This document shows positions 46,255 to 58,028 of a DNA stretch of 64,000 nucleotides, in pieces. The notes under the pieces are model-generated. The model was not told the origin of the DNA. It saw nothing but the letters and a program-made list of their open reading frames with translations, and did not search any database. This DNA is from Sphaeramia orbicularis (Eukaryota > Chordata > Actinopteri > Kurtiformes > Apogonidae), in assembly GCF_902148855.1 (NCBI RefSeq), contig NC_043964.1, forward strand, positions 142,522-206,521, written 5' to 3'. Every line of letters begins with the position of its first letter. Positions within the stretch are counted from its first letter, which is position 1. Position numbers and translations under genes: made by a program.

Positions 46255-46950
46255 TTTATTTGTATAGCACCTTTAAAAACAAAGTTTACAAAGTGCTTTG
46301 ACAGAGGGCACAACAGCAGGATACACCAAGCAAATAAAAACACTAAAACAGAAGCAACAGAATTAGAGAGATGTATGAACAAATTATTAATCAAACGGGA
46401 TCAAATTTAAAAATTAAAATTACAAATTAAGATTAAAAAGGGGACAGACATCACAAAAAAGCAAGTCTATAAAAATGTGTTTTAAGAAGTGATTTAAAAG
46501 ATGTTACTGATTCCTCAGCCTTATCTCCTGGGGCAGGCCGCTGCAAAGTCGAGGGGCCCTGATGGAAAAGGCCCGCTCACCTTTTGGTTTAAGCCTGGAC
46601 TTTGGAACAGCCTGGAGCCCTCTGCCCCCCCACCACAGGACCTAAGGCTGCGTGCTGGCTCGTAGTCAATTAGCATCTCATCTATATAACTTGGGGCCAG
46701 GCCCATTCGAGCTTTAAAAGTGATCAGTAAAATCTTAAAATCAATTCTAAAACACACAGGGAGCCAGTGGAGGGATGCAAGGACAGGAGTGATATGATGT
46801 CTGCTAAAACCAGTCAGAAGCCTAGCTGCTGCGGTCTGGACCAGCTGGAGGGGGGACAGTGGTGTTCGGCTGATGCCGGACTGAAGTGAACTGCGGTGGT
46901 CAAGTCTGGGGAATGACAGAAGACTGATGTTCTCCAACTGCTCACATGTC
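46255..46950 (-). mobile_element. 5'-truncated L2-like LINE
   Basis: The minus strand encodes the C-terminal part of a non-LTR ORF2 (LQLVQTAAARLLTG, ITPVLASLHWLPV, RIDFKILLITFKA, LAPSYIDEML), then a decayed tail ending AAAGGTGCTATACAAATAAAG and a triplet microsatellite, the structure of L2-clade 3' ends. A frame break follows LRSCGGG. It lies in wipf2 intron 1. Confidence 0.85.
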
Positions 46951-47411
46951 TGACCTCTTTCCAACAGTCACACTAACATTCGACATCAAAGCCGTTAACT
47001 CCAGACTAACAGCCCCAGTTCAAGCCCTTTATAGTTTAACTCGGAGCAGAAACACCTCCAGTAAAGCAGTAAAAACCGTTTTAGATTCACTGTTGAATGA
47101 CATGAACCCGAGTTCTGCAGCTGCACTGGGACACGGCCTGGGCTCTGCACATGCTAAGCTAACATTAGCTCCTCTGGGATGGTGTGATACAGCTGTTCGG
47201 CTTTCAAACATCTGGAAACACCTGTCAGGTCCATTATACACCGGTCCGTTCATACACCGGGTCCGTTACACACCAGTCCGACAGGTAAACACCGGCCCGT
47301 TAGCTGTTAGCTTCTCACTGACGCAGAGGCTCGCTGTTACTGATAACCCGCTAGCTTAACATGCTAGCTGTATTTCCTCTGAACGGCCCCCGACAGGTGA
47401 GATAAACGTAC

Positions 47412-47575
47412 CTGTGAGCATCACCGAACGGCGTCCCGTTAGCTCATTTTCGGTCCGTGTGATCCGTGTTTTTATGTCTCTGCTGGGGTTTGGCGAAGAG
47501 TTTTATTTCACATTTAGCTCCGCCGTTAGCTCCTTCGCTACAGAGCTGAGTTTTTTTCTTTTTTTTTTAATTCAA
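47412..47575 (-). other. wipf2: Possible wipf2 non-coding first exon and promoter area
   Basis: GC-richer stretch with a good minus-strand donor (GCTCACAG then GTACGTTT at about 47411). It lies about 0.9 kb from the divergent zwint-like gene, so the two may be head to head. No coding content. Assignment rests on position only. Confidence 0.35.
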
Positions 47576-47639
47576 CAGAAAACACGTGATTTATCCGACC
47601 GGAAACTAGGGATTTCAGATTAAAACCCAAATACTGTAA

Positions 47640-48360
47640 CAGACAAAACGGTTTGAAGTAAGATAATTAAAAGTTGTTTTTTTTTTTTTTTTTATTGTTG
47701 AGTTTGTCGTTCTAACTGAATTATTGTGTAGTTTGAAAATGACTTTAAGAGTTATGAGACACCACTGATTCTGACAAACGGAAGTAGAATCTGCTTTGCA
47801 TATTAATACTTTATTTTTCCTTACTGTTTCCCCTTGAAAATTATTGTGTATATACATGATTTGTTTTTGTTATCTTTTTAATTTTCTTATTTAAGTACAT
47901 TTTTATTATCCTTGTGTGAACTTATGTTATTTGATTTGTTTCAGTTGTTGAACATGACAATAATGAAGATGTCTAAGGTTAAAATCCTCATTTAGTGAAA
48001 GGGTTTTTTTTGTTTTTTTTTTTGTTTTTTGTTTTTCTTTTAAAATATTGCAGTAGAGTAAAACTAATTCATGTCTACATGAATCAACAAATTAAAAAGA
48101 AGAATGTGTACATTAAAAAATAAATAAATAAATAAATAAATAAAAAACTTATATTGTGTCCAATATAATATAATAATATTATTTTATACAATAATTTGGA
48201 GCCTTATGATGGACTTCGCAAATACAAACACACTGTTAGTTTACAAATTAACATGTGTTCAGCAGTGGTTTTAACAGTTTTATTGCTTCATTAACTGGGT
48301 ATATTTAGTTTGTGTCTTTCACTTTTATTTTGAAAGGGTTCTAATTTGAAAAGTTGACGA
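47640..48360. other. Intergenic AT-rich sequence between divergent genes
   Basis: Poly-T runs and AT-rich low complexity, including AAATA pentamers at 48118-48145. No gene was seen. Confidence 0.5.
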
Positions 48361-48365
48361 CAGTG

Positions 48366-48424
48366 ATTGGCTCATTCTGACCAATCAGATCGCTGTTTAC
48401 ACCCAGCGCACCGCGGGATTTGAA
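48366..48424 (+). promoter_or_regulatory. CCAAT boxes plus CHR-like cell-cycle promoter
   Basis: Inverted CCAAT (ATTGG, 48366-48370), direct CCAAT (48381-48385), a GC-rich CDE-like CCGCGGG (48411-48417) and a perfect CHR hexamer TTTGAA (48419-48424), 8 bases before the ATG of the zwint-like gene. In G2/M genes, NF-Y binds CCAAT and DREAM or MuvB binds CHR. Spacing between CDE and CHR is shorter than the usual four bases. Confidence 0.55.
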
Positions 48425-48431
48425 AACTAAA

Positions 48432-51400
48432 ATGGCGGACGTTCGAGGGTGAGTCTGAAACTTTTCTGTGTAAAATTAAACCGTTTTCTCGGATGAACTG
48501 TTTCTTCTTCTAGATTTCAACGTTTAACAGTTACAACACAGATAAAAGACCGCGAATGTGCCGGATGTCGACAGAAAATTTATGTTAATTATGTTAAAGA
48601 AAAGAAGTAGGCTGATTTTAACTAAACTGAAACACTTGAACACAAAACCAAGAATATAATGTCCGAAGAAGAGGACCAATAGCATAAATACTGTCATAGG
48701 ATTAACAACAATACACTGAAAATAGGTTTTTATTGTTTAATGATCTGTTCAGAGGTTCTTAATATATAATATTCTATACATTTAAGAAGCTGGAAACGGA
48801 ATGTAGACAGACTTATTTAAAATGAACAAAATTGTATTTTTAAAACATCTGTAAATCATTTAAAAAAAAAAAAAAAAAACGCTTGATTGATAGAGTGACT
48901 GTAGGACAGACAGGTCCATGTGTCCTGTCAAAGATGAGTTTGAATCTGAATCCTTCACACACTGAACAACTGTACGTTCATCTGTTTGAAGTCAGTTTGT
49001 ATGAATAACCAGCAGGTCAAAGGTCATCTGTATCTGGAAGAACACGCTAAACCCATAGGACCTGAAGGAGCTCCTTTCCTTCTCTTGTCTCCTTTCCTTC
49101 TCTCCTTCTCTTGTCCCCTCTCATCTCCTTTCTTTCTCTCCTCAGCTCTGTTGTCATTCGTCTCTCTCTGTTTTTATTCAAGTGCTCTTTTCTGTGTTTG
49201 TGGCTCAGTGTACTCCAGCTCTGTGACCCGGTTCTCCTGAACCTCCATATGGACTCGGATCAGCTGGACTCTGCTGAATCGGCCCGGATGGTGGTCTACC
49301 TCATGGTGTGTCGGACCTGCATTAGACTCACTGTGGCATTAATGTGGGCGTGGCTTTGTGCTTTGAACCTGGAACCTGGAACCTGTTGTTTTCTTATGGT
49401 TGTAACCATCAGTAAATTGTGCGTGTGCAGGACAGTCGCCGGGTCCAGAAGGTTCTGTTCCGTCAGCTGTTCGTTCTGGACTCCATGATGTCTTTACTGG
49501 AGGGTCTGGAATCTGCCCAGCAACTGGTGATGTTGCAATGCCCCCCCCATCCAGGTGGACTGGCCCCGCCCAGGCCGGGGTCCCTGTTCAGATCTGCATA
49601 AACTTGTGATGATCAGATGTGTGTACTGTCACTGTGTGGTTCACGTATGACCCTGTGTGTCCAGGGGGTGGGGCCCGAGGCCGATGGAAGTCTCTGAAGG
49701 TCCAGAACCGATCGGGTCTGGAGGAGACCGAGGCTCTGCTGAGGATTCAACTGGACCAAGTGGACCAGATCCAGACCAGGAGGCAGACCCTGACCCAGCT
49801 CATAGACCAGCTGAACCAGCAGGTCTGTCCTAACACGGAAACACGCTAACCTGAAATAACAGGGAAACACGCTAATCTGAAAGAAGTGGTTTATGTACAA
49901 TAAGCAGCTCCTTTCCTTGTGTCCTGTCTCTTTTCCTTGTGTCCTGTCTCCTTTCCTTGTGTCCTGTCTCCTTTCCTTGTATCCTGTCTCTTTTCCTTGT
50001 CTCCTCTCCTTGTTCACTTTGTGTCTTCTCCTTGTCTCCTCAGAGGAGGCAGTGTGATCACCTGGGGGAGTCTCTGCAAAAGGCCCAGAATGCATTGCAG
50101 TCATGTGATCATCAGCTGGCCCAGATAAGGGCAGAGTTGGAGGCGGTGTCGAATCAGCTGATCAACTGGCAGCGAATCAGAGACGAGTGAGTGTCACATG
50201 ATTGCATGATTGTAACCCAACAACAGGAAACCGTGGTGTGGTTGTGTTCTGTGAGAACCTGTGGGTCCAGTCTGGGGTCCAGGTTCTGCAGGTTCTGATC
50301 CCCTTTGGGCCCGTCCGTCCGTCCTCGTCCTCAGGTTGCAGCGCTGTGTGTCTGCTGCTCAGGACGTCATGCATATCAACCTGCTCTCCTTCGACCAATC
50401 ACAGCTGTGTGTGGCGCTCAGGCCACGCCCCTCCTCTCACCTGTCCACCAATCAGCTGGAGCCTCTGAAGCTGTCAGTCACCTGGAGTCATGACGACCGC
50501 TTCCATCTGGAGGTGAGTCCACAGTACCGAACCGAACCAGGCCAAACTGAACTGAACCAGTCCAAAGTGACCCAGGCTGAAGTGTGTCCACTACAGCCTG
50601 TAGACCTGGTGTCAGTGGACTGGGTCTCAGTGGACCGGGTCTCAGTGGACCTGGTCTCAGTTGACCCGGTTCTTCCTGTTCCGTTCACGTCTGCTGTGCA
50701 TTGGTGGGTGGTTTTAGTGGGCGGGGTTTGGGTGGAGCCAGCTGGTTTTGGATCCGTGTGTGTGTTTGACCCGGTGTCCCTTGGCGTCCTCAGGTCGGAG
50801 GTGAGCTGTCCGGTCTGGTGGAGGGCTGTTCTACAGGTGGGCGTGGTCAGCTGAGCGCCGCCCTGCTGAACGTCCTGAGCAGGTACATGGGCCAGGTGGA
50901 CCTGCTGACTGAGATCCAGACCCTCAGATCCAGGTGACCCCCCCCGACCCAGAACCACCTCATTTATCACAACATTTGGACTCTGTGGACGCTGGTGTGT
51001 TCACATGCTGAGGCTCATGGGTAATGTAGTGTTTGCATGTGGTTCCAGTTTTGCCATCGACTGGCGTGCGTCCCAGCGGCTGCTGGTCTACCTGAAGTCT
51101 GCGTCTCTGGTTTATCACCTGGAGGTGGGAGAGGGGTATCCCAGGTCCGGAAGAGTCCGACTCAGGTCTGTACGGCGGGACGGACTCGCCCTGGACTCAT
51201 CTGGACTACAGGTAACACACCTGAACCCCCCTTACTGATCCAGGTCTGTACTGGTCTGGGTCTTTACTAGTGGTCGACCGATTATCGGTGCCGATATTTG
51301 GAAAGTTGACGTATATCGGTATCGGCCTTTTTTTAATCCGACGGGCCGATATTAAGAAATCAATTTAAAACTGGGTTAATTCGGCTCAGATGCAGAACCC

Positions 51401-54400
51401 GCCCCCCGTCTCTCGCTCTTGCTCTCTCCTGCACTATCCACCCCGTGCCCTCTGATTGGTTGAGGCTGAAGCTGTCCTCACACACAGACTGGGACTGACT
51501 TGGGATGAGACTGTGTTCTACGTACATGTTCTCCAGTACTAATACATAGAGCGTTTAGAGCCAGACTGATGAACTCATGTTCTGGTAAAAGCTCATCAGA
51601 CTCCACCTCAGCGTGCTTCCCTAAAACAAGTGAAGTGAGTTTTTTCGGCACTCTCTCTTAATCCCACACACAAGCTTTTCTATCACAGACTGTTTCCGTC
51701 TCCATATTATCAGCAGTCTAATTCACACACATGTCAGGAGGTCATCTGAGTTAGCAGAGCTGCTGCTAATGTTTCCTCTGCTCTGACGTTCTTCTGAAAC
51801 ATTAGTAGTAGTTGTGAGATGTAGAGCACAGGGATGTTTAGTCCAGTTTCAGAAGAGTTTTCTGTGTTTACCTTCCACACGTGTTTTCTCTTCGGAGCTT
51901 CTCACACCAGAAAACTTCGCCTCTCCACAGAAGGAGTACCCCCCCGCGTCAAATAGTGCCGCTGTGGGGCTCTGACCGTATGCGTCGATTTCTGACTATT
52001 TGGGATGAGACTGTGTTGGTATGTAATGTAATAGTGTGTGTTTGTGTTAAAGTCACATGAAGAACTCTACAACTCACAACTACTAATGTCGCTGTGAGCT
52101 TTCTAGTCCTATGATCTGAAAATTAAAGTGAAGATGAGGGAGAGTCAAATTCAGAAGTGATTTATCTGAACATGGTGGAACATTTTAAATCCTGTGTGTG
52201 CTCATTAGGCCTAGGAAAAAAAATGTTGTGTTTCCAGTTTCCCGACCGACCCTAGAAAAACCTGCCGACCCTAGCCTTTTTTTTTGGGGTGGGCCGCTGG
52301 CAGGGGACATAAATTTTGCGATCTGACACCAGAGTGATGAAACGTTGTAGAATAGGTTTTCTAACATGCTCTGCTTACTCCTAGTGTAATAGAAAAGGTT
52401 AAATAAAGACATCCACCAAGCCTAAGGTTCAACGATGACATCTGGGTTTAATTAATAGGATTGGAACAGATCCAAGTCGCGCCAGGCTTTGGGGGTTTCA
52501 CACTCGGGCAGTGGTTCTTAACCTGGGTTCGATGGAACCCTAGGGGTTCGGTGAGTCAGTCTCAGGGGTTCGGCGGAGGTCAAGACACACACTCGACTCA
52601 TTAGTCGGGTGTGTGTGTCAGGCTAGGTCTGTGTATGTAAACAAACGGCTTCGGAGACTCTTTCTCTGATTGACATCCAATATATGCGGTGTACTGTTGT
52701 TACTTATAGCACTACAACACATCCGGAAGTGTTTATAATCTCTTCCACTCGTCTGACAATGAATTATTTTAGTTGTCGTTGTTGTTATTTTAGTTGTTAT
52801 GACTTTTGCTACTTCCTGTTAACCACGGAGGCAGCCATTGTAGCATTTGTTTACATTTTTCGGTCACCGCACTGGTCAGTTACAATCATGTGATGACCGA
52901 CGCACCATCGCAGATGGAGAAATCGTATTACACTAAAGCCGAGCTCGTGCCGTAATAAAACCAAGGTGAAGCCACGCATTTCTGAACTGGTCTGTCAAAG
53001 GCAACAGCAGAAGTCACACTGATTTGCAGTAAATATTCATTATTATTGTAGCCTGATGGAAGTTAGGTGATGGGTGTGTGTTAAAATGTTAAAAATGATA
53101 AATAGCATAAATACAATAAGTTCATTATTGGGATACATAAGATTAAAACCATTTCAGTGTGGTAGTATTAAAAAAGGTCATGTCTTTGTGAAAAGGTATG
53201 GAATTTGTTGTGAGTTCATGCACTGTATTGGTTTTGTTCTTTGAACACAGTGATGTTAATGCACGGTTCATTTTGTGCACCAGTAAAACATATACCTGTG
53301 TCTGGAATTTGAAAAAAATCATATTTTATTTTTTAATAAAGAAGGGTTCGGTGAATGCGCATATGAAACTGGTGGGGTTCAGTACCGCCAACAAGGTAAA
53401 GAACCACTGCACTAGGGGTTTCAAAGTGTTGTTTGCTGGCGTGCGACATGCGCGGTAATTTGATTAACATTCTTTGAAGGACGGGACATCGTAGGTTCAC
53501 AAAGTAACATGTGTGACCCAACACCTGTGCATAACGTAAAATCTGTTCCACTGACAAATTGTAGCTCAACTGGGCGGGCAAAATAGCTCAAAGATTATCA
53601 CCTCTTTATTTTCTTCTGCCCCCCCCCCCCCCCCCCCCCGGCACACAAAGGTCATGTGACTGTGGCGCATTCCATTGTTAGAGGAGGTACGTGTGGGGAA
53701 TAGTGGCCAAGTGTGGCTTACGATATGGTCTTAATCTATGTCATTAGGTACTGTAAACTGATTAAAAATTGTCAAAATAATCGAAAATAAGATAAAAACT
53801 ACGTCATTGCTCTAAATGCTGCAATGATTGTTATGTAAAAGCAGACAATCACTTTGTGACAACATGGACTAGTCCAAGGAGAAAATGACTTTTGATCCGT
53901 AAATAATAGCTGCAGTAGCTACATTTCAACTTTGGAGAGAAAATTATCCGTCATTACACATGACAAGCAGTTTTGAATTGGAAACAGACTGAATAAATGT
54001 TATAACTGGAAACTATGTGACTCCACTTGTCTTACTGAGTGATGTGTCTCCATACATTTCAGTTTTACTATGTTCTACTGCATTGTATTAGTTGGATCAC
54101 TAGAGTTTGGGCCAAAGTGTAAAAAAAAAAAAAAGAGAATCCCTACCTACCCACCCTAATTTTTTCAGGACTGAAACCGGAAACACAACATTTTTTTTCC
54201 TAGGCCTTAAAGCCCTAAAGGCTGTTTGTGTTCTGTCAGGAGTTTAACTGCACTCATAGACACTATTAGACTTTTTATGTAGCTTTTGTCAGATTAATCA
54301 TTAATAATGTAGCAACATAGTTTTGAATGACAGGGTCCCTGCTATCGCATGGTAAAATATAAAATTTAATAATGAAATCAACTAAAGGCTTCCCAAATGC

Positions 54401-54998
54401 TGTAATAAATGAAGCATGATGAGTTGAGCAGATGTCAGCATGTGGCCCCAGAGTTTACAAGAGTCTCCCTGTATTTGTGTCGTGTTTGAACTTAAAACAA
54501 AGATAAGTCATTATAGTTATATTTAAATTTTACTTTATTTACTGTGGAAAAACTTAAGGGAGCTATTTATTTAAGCTTTTATTCAACTTTATAAGAGATG
54601 CTTCTGAGTCTAGGAAATCCATGCACTTCTGGAGCTGTTATTTTCTATTAGTTTGATTAAATAAACATGTTTTAGGCATTTAAACGAAGTTCAGTGTTTG
54701 CATTATTCAAAATTTTTCACACCAATTTTTACACTTTTACTGCAAATGAATATCGGCTCCAAATATCGGTTATCGGCCTCCTCTAACTACTAATTATCGG
54801 TATCGGCCCTGAAAAACCCATATCGGTCGATCTCTAGTCTTTACTGGTTGGTTACTGTATGGGTCAGAGTTCAGGTTTAACTGGTTCTGGTTAAACTGGT
54901 TAATGTGGTTAAACTGTTTGTTTCAGCCTGGTCGACCTGATGCATCTTTGACTGAGTGGTTGGTTTTACTCAGTGCCTCATCTGATGGACTGGACTAA
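48432..54998 (+). CDS. ZWINT-like kinetochore coiled-coil protein with C-terminal RWD-like region
   Basis: Nine exons with matching phases: 48432-48448, 49209-49305, 49431-49554, 49665-49822, 50044-50186, 50335-50512, 50794-50933, 51049-51211, 54927-54998, about 363 residues. Residues 30-75 (ARMVVYLMDSRRVQKVLFRQ, LDSMMSLLEGLESAQQ) line up in order and spacing with the N-terminal region of human ZWINT (around VVDSQKKDKLLCSQ). Residues 85-200 are a heptad-rich coiled coil (TEALLRIQLDQVDQIQ, QRRQTLTQLIDQ). After about 215 comes a globular stretch (LKLSVTWSHDDRFHLEVGG, LLNVLSRYMGQVDLL, LLVYLKSASLVYHLEV) resembling RWD domains of kinetochore proteins. ZWINT binds KNL1 and recruits the RZZ complex. 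The assignment is by eye from memory of the family. Alternatives are another coiled-coil/RWD kinetochore subunit or an unrelated family. Confidence 0.6.
49905..50035. repeat. CTTTCCTTGTGTCCTGTCTC repeat
   Basis: Six units of about 20 bp ending at the exon 5 acceptor of the zwint-like gene, where they form the pyrimidine tract. Related CTTTCCTTCTCTTGTCTC words lie at 49070-49145 ahead of exon 2. Confidence 0.9.
50600..50668. repeat. GTCTCAGTGGACC repeat
   Basis: Four to five units of about 16 bp in intron 6 of the zwint-like gene. Confidence 0.9.
52509..53409. mobile_element. Innermost hAT element
   Basis: Starts CAGTGGTTCTTAACCTGGG and ends GGTAAAGAACCACTG, a terminus found widely in hAT families. 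It is flanked by an 8-bp duplication with one mismatch (CACTCGGG, CACTAGGG). 901 bp, no transposase recognised. Confidence 0.85.
53618..53640. repeat. Poly-C run
   Basis: About 20 consecutive C residues inside the Harbinger-like element. Confidence 0.95.
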
Positions 54999-55125
54999 TG
55001 GACTGGACTGGACTAATGGACTGGACTGGTCTAATGGACTGGAATAATGGACTGGACCGGTCTGATGGACTGGACCGGTCTGATGGACTGGACTGGTCTG
55101 ATGGACTGGTCTGCTGGACTCCACA
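54963..55125. repeat. GGACTGGACTGGTCTAATGG repeat in 3' UTR
   Basis: Irregular tandem units of 10-20 bp that start at the last codons and stop codon of the zwint-like gene and fill much of its 3' UTR. Confidence 0.9.
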
Positions 55126-55193
55126 TCTTTAACTGTCTGTCTTCTGTTCTACTGTCTGTGGTGTCCACCAGGGGACGCTGTCACTAATGTCTG

Positions 55194-55199
55194 AATAAA
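55194..55199 (+). terminator. Poly(A) signal of the zwint-like gene
   Basis: AATAAA about 196 bases after the TAA stop, followed by a T/G-rich stretch. Confidence 0.75.
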
Positions 55200-55267
55200 C
55201 TTTTACTAGAACAAATATCTCAGACTTTCTTCAAATCTGGGGGGGGTTGTCTATTCCTGTGTGTGTG

Positions 55268-55450
55268 TATGGGGGGGGGGGGGGGGGGGGGTTCTGCTCC
55301 TGTAGTTGGTTCTGCTGTGGGTTTTGCTCCTGTGGTGGGTTCTCCTGTGGGTTCTGCTCCTGTGGTGGGTTCTGCTGTGGGTTCTGCTCCTGTGGTGGGT
55401 TCTGCTGTGGGTTCTGCTCCTGTGGTGGGTTCTGCTGTGGGTGCAGTTCT
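55268..55450. repeat. Poly-G run and 30-bp TTCTGCTCCTGTGGTGGG repeat
   Basis: About 20 G residues followed by five units with GTTCTGCTCCTGTGGTGGG and TTCTGCTGTGG. Gly/Cys-rich and Thr/Glu/Pro-rich frames here are repeat artefacts. Confidence 0.93.
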
Positions 55451-57050
55451 CCTCTTGGTCCACCAGGGGTCAGTGCTGCCTTCACTTCTGCTGCAGGAGG
55501 GGCCAGAACACACATGTCCATCTGTGCAGAAACCAGTGAGTGGAGGAACCAGGTCAGAACCTCAACTGGGTCTGGTCTCTGGCACGTTCACGGCTCCGTC
55601 TGAATCTGAACCGGTTCTGTTCTGAACCAGTTTGATCTGAATCTGGGACATTGAGTCTTCATCTTCTCGACCCCGCCTCCTTCCTCCTGATTGGTCAGCA
55701 GGGAGGCTGCGGTTCTGACCAATCAGAGAGCGCTGTGGGCGGTCTGTTATGAGGCTTCAGTTTGACCCATTTCAGACTCAAACAGGAAAGAAAATGTCAA
55801 CGTGATGAAGAGGAGGAGGTGAAGAAGGAACCCACTAGATCCAGACCCACAGAGACTCCATGTCCCATCAGCCACTGCAGCAGAGTGGTTCTGAACAAAC
55901 TGTCCACTGTGAACCATCACTAAAACACCTGATCGAAGTATTGATCATCGATCGGCTTCGTCCACTTGAACCTTAAAGACCTGAACCTAATGTACGTTAA
56001 GTCCATTTAACCATTAAACACAGACTGACCTTCATTTATTGGAATATTCTCCTCAGTATTTTCACTGTCAGTCCTGTAGTTTCTGTTTTTAATTCATGGA
56101 TCTTATAGACATTCAGTCAGGATCAGTCAATTCAAAGGTTATTTTATCAAAACACAAACTGAAGAAAAAGGGACTTTATAAAAAAAAAAACAAAAAAACT
56201 TAAATCTATCATTAATTGAACATAAAAAACAACCTGAATTTGTTCATTGTTATTATTAATTATTGTTGTTATTATCATTATTTATTATTGTTGTTATCAT
56301 GTATTATATTATTTTGCCTTTGTATTGTTTTGTCTCCTATTTTATTATTTTTTTCTTCATTTTGTTCCATTTGTGGCTCATTTTGTTCATGCTTTTTTTT
56401 TTTTTTCATTTTTCTCCATTCATTTTGTTCATTTTATTGATTACTTTGTTTTTGTTAATTTTGTCACTTATCTTCTTTATTATTTTATACATTTTATTTG
56501 CTTGTGTTCATCTTGTTAATTTCATTTATTATTTTACTTGTTTTTGATCGTGTTGCTTATTTTATCCTTTTTTTTTTTTTTTTTCCTTTATTTTAGTAAA
56601 TGTTTGGCTTTTTTTTTTTCCCACTGTATTTCTTATTTTGTGGGGGTCTTATTCATTTTTTGTTCATTTTTTTTCTTAATAATCCTAACCCCAGTGTGTC
56701 CATCCACTGTCATTGATCCAACTGTATGGGTTTTACTAGTGAATCAATGTTGGAGAAGATGACGGTGTTTCCATGGTAACTACGGAGCCTCTGAACGTCC
56801 AAATATGGTCATATCTGATGACCATGAAAAGATGAACTGTATTTGACACCAATCATTGACATGTACTGATAGGATTAGTGGATCAACAGGAATTAAACAG
56901 TTTAGATCAGTAGGTGGTTTAGGTGTTTATGGGTAAAAACCAATGTTTTCTAAAAATACGGATAGTTTACAAAAACTGTCGTTATAACGTCGTCAGTTTA
57001 ATGTGAAAATTTTCAAGTAAAGAATCACTAGAGACAATAATAGAGTTAAA
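55451..57050. other. Intergenic sequence between convergent genes
   Basis: Unique-looking to about 56200, then T-rich low complexity (56230-56690, TTATT and TTCATTTTG words). No exon was found. The zwint-like gene and nr1d1 converge here. Confidence 0.6.
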
Positions 57051-57067
57051 ATAAACACATCTGAATA

Positions 57068-57073
57068 TTTATT
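57068..57073 (-). terminator. nr1d1: nr1d1 poly(A) signal
   Basis: AATAAA on the minus strand about 955 bases after the nr1d1 stop, giving a 3' UTR of about 1 kb (57050-58027). Confidence 0.65.
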
Positions 57074-57914
57074 TCAATAAGATGCATTTGAGACTCAACA
57101 GAACTTTGTACATACAGAGCATCACAACACAAGTAAACAATAATAATGGCATCATCAGGCATATGTTCATATTAAAATAGAGTGGAATATGACACGTTCA
57201 AGTACCGTTGGATATCTGTATTTACATACTTTATGTATACACCAGGTTGGACAGGAGGGGTCTGTTTTCCTACAGTCCCTGAAGACACTGCGCCAAACTG
57301 TCAAACAGGAAGTAGAGCCTGAGTGTTGGACCGGTTCCAGGCTGAGCATCGGACCGGTTCCAGTCTGAGCGTCGGACCCCTTCCAGCTCTGGACAGGTTT
57401 GGAAGTTCTGGATGTGGATGGGTCCGTGACTCTGGACCCGAACCAGAGTCTGACGGCGGTTTATGTCAGAGTCTGGACGATGAGACTGGAAACAGGGAAA
57501 CGCTCAGACACACTAGAACCAGAACCAGAATCATTGGTAACCATGGAAACCAGGTCCGGGTTCACATCCACTTACACTGAAGTGGAAACATGGAAGGTTC
57601 TGAAAATAAGACCACATCATCCACTGGTTCATGTCCAGCCTCCAGTCCAACAGAGACCACTGACCTGAGTCTGCAGTAGTGGACCAGGTGGATCTGGAGG
57701 ATCTGGAGGATCTGCTGGATCCGCTCAACCCTCACCCCCTAACCCTCTAACCCTAACCTTCCACAACAAACACTTAAAACTCCAGAACACTTTCAGGGTC
57801 TTTGGACATGACCCGGTTTGATGGAACCGCATCCAGTGTTTCAGTACCAGGTTGTGCTCAGTTTCCGTGTTTCCAGTCTTCATACTGAGCTGTATGTCTT
57901 GATCATGTGGTTCT

Positions 57915-58028
57915 GCTCCTTTAACTGGACCTTCAGTCTGTTCTGGTTCTGGTCCTTTAACCGGACCTTCAGTCTGTTCTGGTTCTGGTCCTGGTCCTTT
58001 AACCAGACATTCAGTCTGTTCTGGTTCT
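57915..58028. repeat. 36-bp repeat at nr1d1 3' end
   Basis: Three units containing CCTTTAACCGGACCTTCAGT and CTGTTCTGGTTCTGG, ending right at the nr1d1 stop codon. Confidence 0.93.

Larger units (their letters stand above)
52208..54206. mobile_element. PIF/Harbinger-like element inside the hAT
   Basis: Terminal inverted repeats of about 30 bp starting GGCCTAGGAAAAAAAATG and continuing TTGTGTTTCC, flanked by the 3-bp TTA (52205-52207 and 54207-54209) typical of PIF/Harbinger. Non-coding, 1999 bp including the further insertion at 52509-53409. Confidence 0.82.
51268..54836. mobile_element. hAT element hosting two nested transposons
   Basis: Ends TAGTGGTCGACCGATTATCG on the left and CCATATCGGTCGATCTCTA on the right, with a perfect 8-bp target duplication GTCTTTAC (51260-51267 and 54837-54844). 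Sub-terminal TATCGGTATCGGCC repeats occur at both ends. Own sequence is about 51268-52207 and 54207-54836; no transposase was seen. It lies in the last intron of the zwint-like gene. Confidence 0.92.
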
